From Casuarina equisetifolia (lineage: Eukaryota; Streptophyta; Magnoliopsida; Fagales; Casuarinaceae): a stretch of DNA of 64,000 nt. Under the pieces are notes generated by a model. The model saw only the letters and a program-made list of their open reading frames with translations, did not search any database and had not been told where the DNA came from. Below are positions 57,861-64,000 of this stretch, in pieces; the first letter of the stretch is position 1, and each line of letters begins with the position of its first letter. The stretch lies in NCBI GenBank assembly GCA_028551475.1, contig CM052360.1, positions 20,308,682-20,372,681 on the forward strand, written 5' to 3'. A program made the translations under genes and the position numbers.

Positions 57861-58881
57861 TAACGTGGACTTTTTAATGAAAAAAGTTCATACATTGGAA
57901 AGATAAAGTTCTTTGATAATATTTAAATATAAGAATTTCTCTCTAACTCTTTAAATAATTTTTGGGTTAAATAAATGGTTTTTTAATATGATATTAAAAT
58001 CTAAATTAATCTACTTCAATTTTTGTTCAACTTTAAGCCTTTCAAATAAATTTAATGTACAAGAGCATCAATTCTACCCCATTTAATATTGAGCTCAATG
58101 TATATTTTGTGTATAAAACAAAGTGTTGATGATAAAAGTTTAATATGAGAAAAATAAGATTCTTAGGTAATGTTTATTATAAAAATATGTCTTCAAACAC
58201 TTGAAATAACCTTTGGATTTGATAAATAAACTTTCAAGTAGGCCTTAGAAAAGATTTCTATTTCATGCTTTCTTTTTAATATATAAAACAGCTATTATAC
58301 ACTTGCATTTGGCTTAAAAATTATATTTTAAATAGTTCTCTATCTATTTTATTAACACTACGTTATTCTCAGTTTGCTTATCGTATAATTTCATATTTTA
58401 AACAAAAAAATTAATTGTTTGCCAACAATCATAACTTAGATTAAAATGGTCCAATATGAATAAATATTTGTGCTAATATGAATGAGCAAACCAATGAATT
58501 GATTTCGCAGAGAAATACAAGCAAAAATATGATATTTGTTGAAAGCAAACCTGACATCACAGAGATTGAGTCTACGTAAAAAGTGGATTTTTGTTTAAAT
58601 GCAAATTTAAATATTATAGTAGAAGCTCATTTCTTCTCTAAAATCGATTTATAAAGATAAGAATACTTTTCTTCTTCTTCTTCTTCTTCTTCTTCTTGAT
58701 TTGTGGAATATACCAGGACAAGATTTGAAGTGATGTTAAAACCTGTATTTCTTCCTTAACAATATTATCCAAGATTTTCATTTGTTCACATATTTAGTGC
58801 ACCCTAAATGACTAATATACATGACCGGGCCAGCAATAAACACAAGAATGGACAGACAACTCAAACCACAAAATAACGCGC
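57861..58881. other. AT-rich spacer with (TTC)n
   Basis: A TTC microsatellite of about nine units lies at 58669-58697. No frame of interest. Confidence 0.6.
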
Positions 58882-59466
58882 TCATTTGATTAATGTCAAC
58901 TCGACCTGGGAAGTGCAACTTCTAATAAAATAGAAAGATAAATGTTGTCGATTTTGTAATAGATAACTACAGAGGTTTTCAAAGATTCTTCGGGGGACTT
59001 TTACTAGTGAAATATTTGTAGTATTTTGTGAATTCAGAACGTGAAACTTCCAGTTTTTCCAGTTGCCAGATCTTTTATTGATTTCGTCGTTTGGAGGTTT
59101 CTGATCATATTCAAAAGAGAAGGGATTTGATAAATGGGCATTGCGTTGCCCAATCTCCCAGGCATCACCATCTTTAAACGAGATAAAATCAAAACATCCA
59201 GAATGGATGCCTGTTTTGTTTTTCGTACAGTTCTGTTCGGCCGGTAGAGCAGTAAAAGAACCTGAGAAGCCTTGACCTTTCTTTGTTACATCAGGATTAT
59301 CGCACTCTAGTAAATTGTGCTCAAAATTTAGGCTGAATCGTTGCGGTATGACCTTATAAAGAAGCAGTACCTGTGCAAGGGCTGTAGTATTATTTGGTCG
59401 TCCAATCAAGCAAATAATAGTCAGAAAGGAAACGATACTGCAGTCGAATGGCAGTTCTGCATGCAC
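58882..59466 (-). CDS. Hypothetical protein, 194 residues
   Basis: This is the longest unexplained frame outside elements. It starts with ATG at 59466 (MHAELPFDCSIVSFL) and an N-terminal hydrophobic stretch (SIVSFLTIICLIG) that could be a signal or membrane anchor. The middle has several Cys (ECDNPD, EQNCTKNKTG, HSGCFDF) and N-glycosylation-type NTT and NKT sites, as in a secreted protein; the end has NLCSYLLQNRQHLSF. I do not recognise it. The plus strand of the same DNA aligns with local repeats (27480-27560 and 13110-13230), and the latter has stops, so it may be a chance frame in a repeat. Low certainty. Confidence 0.3.
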   Translation of the reverse strand: MHAELPFDCSIVSFLTIICLIGRPNNTTALAQVLLLYKVIPQRFSLNFEHNLLECDNPDVTKKGQGFSGSFTALPAEQNCTKNKTGIHSGCFDFISFKDGDAWEIGQRNAHLSNPFSFEYDQKPPNDEINKRSGNWKNWKFHVLNSQNTTNISLVKVPRRIFENLCSYLLQNRQHLSFYFIRSCTSQVELTLIK

Positions 59467-59536
59467 CTCTAGAGCTCAAGGCATCTCCGTTTTACTTTTA
59501 ATCATATTCACTGTTGTGGTCATAAAAGTAATGAAG

Positions 59537-59935
59537 CCCTATACCAGCAAGTTTAGGTCTTTTGATTTAATATTTAAGTCTATTACAATTTGTATCCTAG
59601 GCAAACTCCACATCCTGAATTCAAACCTCAGCAAATGGATGTGTAGGTCATTGGAGACATGAGGACTTGATTGTGAAAAGCTTAATAGACAATATAAGGG
59701 GGTATGAGGGAAACAAAGGCCCTAGCAGCTTGCCAATAGCTGGGCTAGTAGAGCTACGGAGTTTCCTGCCTAGTAAAGCTGTAGAGTGTAACTAATGAGG
59801 ACATTGGATTTAGAAGCATGATGAAATGTTTGAGTCCTAAAAATAATTGAACTTGCTATACTAACAAGCTTAGACTTTTTTGTTCAATAATTGTGTTTGT
59901 TATAATTGGTATCAAAGACAAATCAGGGAAAGAAC
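59537..59935 (+). repeat. Direct repeat pair with primer-site-like end
   Basis: 59541-59609 and 59859-59930 share ATAC-A-CAAG-TTAG-CTTTT and a TTATAATTGGTATCAAAGAC-like end. TTGGTATCAAAGA resembles the primer-binding site that follows a copia LTR, so these may be LTR edges of a degraded element. No coding part was found. Confidence 0.35.
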
Positions 59936-60527
59936 GACCTTTGGAAAGTGTTATCTAGCAACTGAACATCAAGGCTCAATCAAACCCCTTCCAGAGAAGT
60001 CATACCAGTCAAGTATCTAAACCTTAAGCCATTGCCATCGTTTGCTTTTAGGTTTCACAAAACCGAGCCTCTCTCTCAGTCTTACATGCTACAAGAACTA
60101 ATTTATAAGTCCAATTAATTAGCACGCTAAACGATTTCCGAAATAGTCCAAGGATTTTGAATTTTAAAATGGCTACTCAAGTACAAAACTCCGGACCCAA
60201 AATCCAATGTACCTAAGTCCAAATTAGTAGACTAAAAGATTTTAGAAATAGACTAATGATGTAGGATTTTAAACAATACTAACTTCTATTTTCAGAGAGT
60301 GAAAAACGAACCCAATACTTCAAATCCCGAGGAAACAAAATGACAAAGAGAGAGAAAGAAATAGAGAAGAATTGCAAATTGCATTTCGGGTTGGCTTTGA
60401 TTATGGTGAATAGTCTTCGGTATCCCTTAGCCGTTGTCCTTATGTACCTTAGTGCAAACATTTGCTCTCTCAAAACCCTCCGATATCTCACCTTTCGTGA
60501 TTTGTCTGAATTCTCCGTATTGCCACA

Positions 60528-61284
60528 ATGCCTAGGAACGGCGGTGATCCTGCGAAGAACGAACATGTGAATTGGGGATGTGATGACCAGGTAAGTATAA
60601 GTGCTATTAGAAGACTGGTCACCATCATCTAAAATTTCTCTTGTTCATTTTGTCTGTGTTCCTCTGAATACCAAATCTGTTTATCCATGTTAACAGAACT
60701 TTTATCTTTCTGTTTTGTTCTATTAGAAGACTAGTCCGAAACGCCAAAAGAAATTGGACGGCAAAGATGTTCAACGTAAAGTAACCCTGAAGGAAGTGTT
60801 GACGAAGTTTTTTGATCTGGTAAGTAGAGGTGCAAGATACGGATCAAAAGGGTTAAAAAGCATACTTAGTAAAAGAAGAGGGAAGGACAGTTTTATGTAT
60901 CTGATTAAACTTTTAGATGCAACATTGCACATGTTAGTTTCAGTTTGTTTGAAAAGCCTAGGGATGATTGATGTTGATTTTTGTCATTACCCTTATAAAT
61001 ATCAAATCGATTATTTGTGTTGATAGCACTTTCATCTCTCTGTTTTGTGCTGCTAGGTATTGGAAAACCCTGACCACGCGGTGTTTAAAGGTCTGCGCGA
61101 AGAGTTTAAAGAAATATTCAGTGATGTTAAGGAAGAAATTACTCAGAGTGCGCTGAAAAATATGTTGGAAAAACTTGCCAAGGAACTCGAGAAACTCAAG
61201 GAAGCCAAGGAACTCGAGGAAGCCAAGAAAGCCAAGAAAGCCAAGGAACTCGAGAAGCTCAAGGAAGCCAATGGGAGGGGGTAG
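60528..61284 (+). CDS. Predicted three-exon gene, basic coiled-coil protein (127 aa)
   Basis: I do not recognise the family. Exons are 60528-60590, 60727-60819 and 61057-61284, all phase 0, so the frame runs unbroken to TAG. Donors are GTAAGTATAA and GTAAGTAGAG; acceptors TTTTGTTCTATTAG and GTGCTGCTAG, all close to plant consensus. The product starts MPRNGGDPAKNEHVNWGCD, has a basic stretch KTSPKRQKKLDGKDVQRK (possible nuclear signal), a helical part with VLTKFFDL and VFKGLREEFKEIF, and a C-terminal run of KELEKLKEA and AKKAKKAKE repeats that should form a coiled coil or single alpha helix. AATAAA follows at 61435. It lies where other R1 copies carry a minisatellite. The start is the first ATG in frame; a further upstream exon is possible. 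Confidence 0.6.
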
Positions 61285-61292
61285 ACTCAAAC

Positions 61293-61339
61293 CCCCGCCG
61301 CTCAGGTGGAGATCCCCCAGGCTCCACTGAGCGACGGGG
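61293..61339 (+). other. GC-rich hairpin just after the stop codon
   Basis: Left arm 61293-61311 (CCCCGCCGCTCAGGTGGAG) pairs with right arm 61322-61339 (CTCCACTGAGCGACGGGG) with one mismatch and one bulge, loop about 10 nt. It begins nine bases after the TAG of the 60.5 kb gene, inside its 3' untranslated region. Confidence 0.85.
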
Positions 61340-61434
61340 TTCTTATCTCTCAAGGTTAATATGTGAAAATTCCACTTCTTCTTGATGTCATTTTTGTTCC
61401 TCCAATTCAATCGTGATCCTTTAATTTTTGTTGC

Positions 61435-61440
61435 AATAAA
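61435..61440 (+). terminator. Polyadenylation signal of the 60.5 kb gene
   Basis: AATAAA 151 bases after the stop codon, in a T-rich surround. Placement fits a plant 3' end. Confidence 0.5.
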
Positions 61441-62479
61441 CTGCTCCATTTCCATTATAATCTGAATACATATTTGCTATCACTTTTATCACACTCAGAT
61501 ACATTGCATGTTTGTTAATTGATATTGCCCGGTTTTGAAGGTACCTTAAATTGTATGTGTTTGCTGTTCCACTGTATTACTATTAACCATTCTGCATATC
61601 TTTCCTAAGTTAATATTATGTACGGAATTTTTCTTTGTGAGGCATCCTATTTTTTAAGAATGAAGTGGTAGAAAGACATTTGTTATTATACACATATCAA
61701 AACTCATACACTTAGGTGTCAAATATGAGATTAAGAAGTTTTAAAGAGTATTTGCTCCCAACTAAGCCAAATGTTTGTAGACATAGAAACATGTTGAAAT
61801 TAAGGATATTATAGAGCTCACCTAGTGTCTTCCGTGTGATTAGGAATTCAAAAACATGTCATCCTTTGTAAATTTTTTTAGATAAATTTAAAAAAAGCTA
61901 GCATTATTAGCCTTTATAAAATATATGACACCCTATACTACTTTAAACAGTCATTAAAGCTTAATATTAGACTGAGATTTTCCCAACTTCATTATTGTGC
62001 TCCTAATGTGATTTCACAGGTTTATTATGTTCTCAGTACCTAAGCTATTTTAGCTGTGTTGAGGCTGATGATGACATCTAGAAAGTTATGATCACATAAT
62101 ACAATTGATGTTCTTTTTAAACTTATGATTAAAAAAAAATTGATCGACATAATGCAAGTTATATGAATATGCTCCCCTTAAGCAATACCTTCAGTTGGAA
62201 GGTATTTTTTTTGCTTATTAGTGTAATTGTCTCTAAAAGATTTTGCAGCTTGAGCCATAGATTTATTAAACCTAATGAAACTTATCTTTTTTTTTTTTAA
62301 GTCAACCTAAGCATTCATACAAATGAGAGGATACTATGCACGTGAGCAATGGCAAGCGTTTCCATCCGGAGTTCCTTTCGGAAGTCTCCGGTCCATAGCA
62401 CTTCATATGCAACTAAATCGGCACACCAAATTCATATGATAATATTGGACTTCCACCAAGCAGATTTCTCTTTATTTTT

Positions 62480-63010
62480 GTTGAGTTTATTTACATGAGG
62501 CTTTCCCCATTCTCTTCTTTTCTATTTTTTTTGTTGATTTTATGTTGTTCTCTACATGTGTTGTTTTAGGATGGAAGCGTCCATAACGATAAACTTGTTG
62601 CTATGTTACAGAACCCCCAAAATGATATTGGAAAGGCTCGGAGGAGCCATATTTTGGTTCCTCACCGGGTCTCAAAGAAGACTTGGGTCTTGGAGGCTCT
62701 GAGGACATTATGATGCTGTATGACTGACGAAAACACATAAGCATAAACTTCAAAGTTCAACTTTTTAAGTTGACAACTTATTAAATAAGCTTTATAGACT
62801 TCAGAGTTACAGCATTTCAAGTTGTTAAGTTTTTTGTTTGCTGTTTTCGTTTGGGAGTTTCTAATCATGTTTGAAAAATTAGGACTTTGATATATTGATA
62901 ATGTGTCTTTACTTGAAGCTCTGCATCTAAAGTAACAATATGCTTTCGGATGTCTTGTTGGGCAAATGAGAGGCTCATCAACGTATTTATAAGGAAATGG
63001 TAGACGTTTG
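62480..63010 (+). pseudogene. Family F copy 5: terminal-exon-like unit
   Basis: Intron-like text ending GTGTTGTTTTAG (62569) matches copy 2. The exon then reads open in two frames: from 62570, DGSVHNDKLVAMLQ, later VSKKTWVLEALRTL, ending at 62713; and MEASITINLLLCYR, later GSQRRLGSWRL. The first frame shares VSKKTWVLE with the ISKQTWVLE of copies 3 and 4. The 3' text (TTCAGAGTTACAGCATTTCAAG) is shared with the other copies. It lies 1.3 kb after the 60.5 kb gene and could be a distal exon of the same ancestral locus. Confidence 0.4.
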
Positions 63011-63539
63011 CATGGGCTGTAGACCGTCATTTTTCAAGCAAATATATTAAGGGAGCCAATAATGTCACAACCCTGATTACAGTTCACACTTACGGGCCGA
63101 AAGTGATTTAGGCTTCATGCAAAATGTTCGATTATGGATCTGCTGTGGCAGCCATATTGCTGCCACCTTGGATGGTTGACCAGTGTCATCTATGGGAACT
63201 GGGTAACTGCAATATGGGTATCCGATGTCCGTATGAACATTGTTATCGGCGGTCCGTTACATGATTCTATGTTGTTTTGTTTTCTCCTCTTGCATATTAG
63301 CTCTTGTTAGGGTTCATCATTCTTAGAGAACATATGTGGGAAATGTTTGTTCTTCCCCATCTATTGACAAATCAATTTGCTAGTGAATAAACAAGATTTA
63401 GGCAAAAAATTTCATATTATCCTCGTTATCTGAGACGTATTCTCGTGAGCCGTGTTTGGCTTTTCCCAGTGAAATAAGAAAGAGAGTGGATCATTTTCTT
63501 TTCACCAACCCGAAGGTGCCAAATCCCTTTCTCTCCTGC
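63011..63539. other. Spacer
   Basis: No frame or signal that I can support; 63480-63540 resembles the leader part of the 12-14 kb array (CACCAACCCGAAGGTGCC, then TTTCTCTCCTGC). Confidence 0.4.
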
Positions 63540-64000
63540 TCTCCTCGTATTTAATTGTATGTTTCTTTTCCATGTTACTATTACAGCATCCATGAGTGCT
63601 GGCCATTATCATCATGTTGTAATCACGGACAAGTTGCAGAGGTACTATGCAAACTCTAGCTTTTTAAAGGAGATCATCAGATTGAAGTTATTTCTAACCC
63701 ATGTTTTATCCCTTAAAAAATGATTTTAGAAACTATACAAAATTTACTTGCTATCCAAACTTACTTTCAAGATCAAACTCGCTAAACGATTTTGGAAACA
63801 GTTCAATGATGCAAAATGTAGACTAAAGAATAACCAAAAACCAAGTTACCTCGACATCAAAAGCCAATCAATAAAAAGTAGAATAAGTAGAAGAAATTTT
63901 CACTCTCCAAGAGGAAAGATACACCACTATTTCACTTTCGAAAAAAAAACGAAAAAGAAAATAGAGAACAACCGCACCATCAGATGTTAGAAAGTATTGA
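63540..64000 (+). repeat. R1 repeat, copy e (cut by window end)
   Basis: GTTTCTTTTCCATGTTACTATTACAGCATCCATGA matches 12605-12635 in part, then ACTTGCTATCC, CGCTAAACGATTTTGGAAA and the AGAAATTTTCACTCTCCAAGAGGAAAG start of R1. Only the first part is inside the window. Confidence 0.55.

Larger units (their letters stand above)
60100..62340 (+). repeat. R1 repeat, copy d, with a gene in its middle
   Basis: The left part (60110-60400; CGCTAAACGATTT, AACAAAATGACAAAGAGAG) and right part (61480-62330; CACTCAGATACATTGCA, CATTAAAGCTTAATA, ATACCTTCAGTTGGAAGG) match R1-a, R1-b and R1-c. The middle is not the octapeptide minisatellite but the three-exon gene at 60528-61284. Confidence 0.65.

Noticed and set aside
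1..64000. CRISPR array, bacterial operon or viral genome
   Set aside because: The direct repeats seen are plant microsatellites, LTR elements and segmental duplications; no spacer-repeat pattern or prokaryotic gene order exists.

Overview
The window is nuclear DNA from a flowering plant, most likely a eudicot. The signs are Ty3/gypsy and Ty1/copia elements of plant type, one intact DUF247-family gene, plant-style splice sites and AT-rich intergenic DNA. I cannot name the species from sequence alone. There is no bacterial operon, CRISPR array, rRNA gene or tRNA gene that I could recognise.

Layout. 1-3403 is the 3' end of a Ty3/gypsy element (integrase C-terminus, long 3' untranslated part, polypurine tract, complete 3' LTR). 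It sits inside a minus-strand Ty1/copia element (3404-8506: RNase H, RT, integrase, protease, Gag, primer-binding site, 5' LTR). That copia element in turn sits inside a copy of a local dispersed repeat, here called R1, so three layers are nested. From 8.5 to 44 kb, and again from 57 to 64 kb, the sequence is a patchwork of diverged local duplications: R1 (about 2.2 kb, five copies), R3 and R4 (pairs 4.8 to 6.2 kb apart), a terminal-exon-like family F (five places plus a short fragment) and a promoter-like tandem array (11.9-14.5 kb). A second copia relic lies at 9.8-11.5 kb and a third at 52.6-54.7 kb. The third carries a three-fold tandem amplification of a piece of gag.

Genes. The only confidently intact, recognisable host gene is a DUF247 (UPF0481) membrane protein on the minus strand (46916-48199), flanked by direct repeats E1, E2 and E3. 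Two small spliced genes are predicted by reading splice signals. One, at 60528-61284 (three exons, 127 residues), encodes a basic protein with a Lys/Glu/Ala-rich coiled-coil tail. The other, at 28323-29398 (five proposed exons, 94 residues), starts with a P-loop-like GMGGIGK motif. Neither matches a family I know. The 60.5 kb gene occupies the position that the other R1 copies fill with an octapeptide-coding minisatellite, so R1 may be the decayed footprint of this gene family.

The most promising undescribed material is this R1/F locus family: the small spliced gene with a GC-rich hairpin just after its stop, the perfect 28-bp inverted repeat in R1-b, and the repeated short coding tails of family F. 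All of it needs transcript evidence. All repeat boundaries were found by eye and are approximate.
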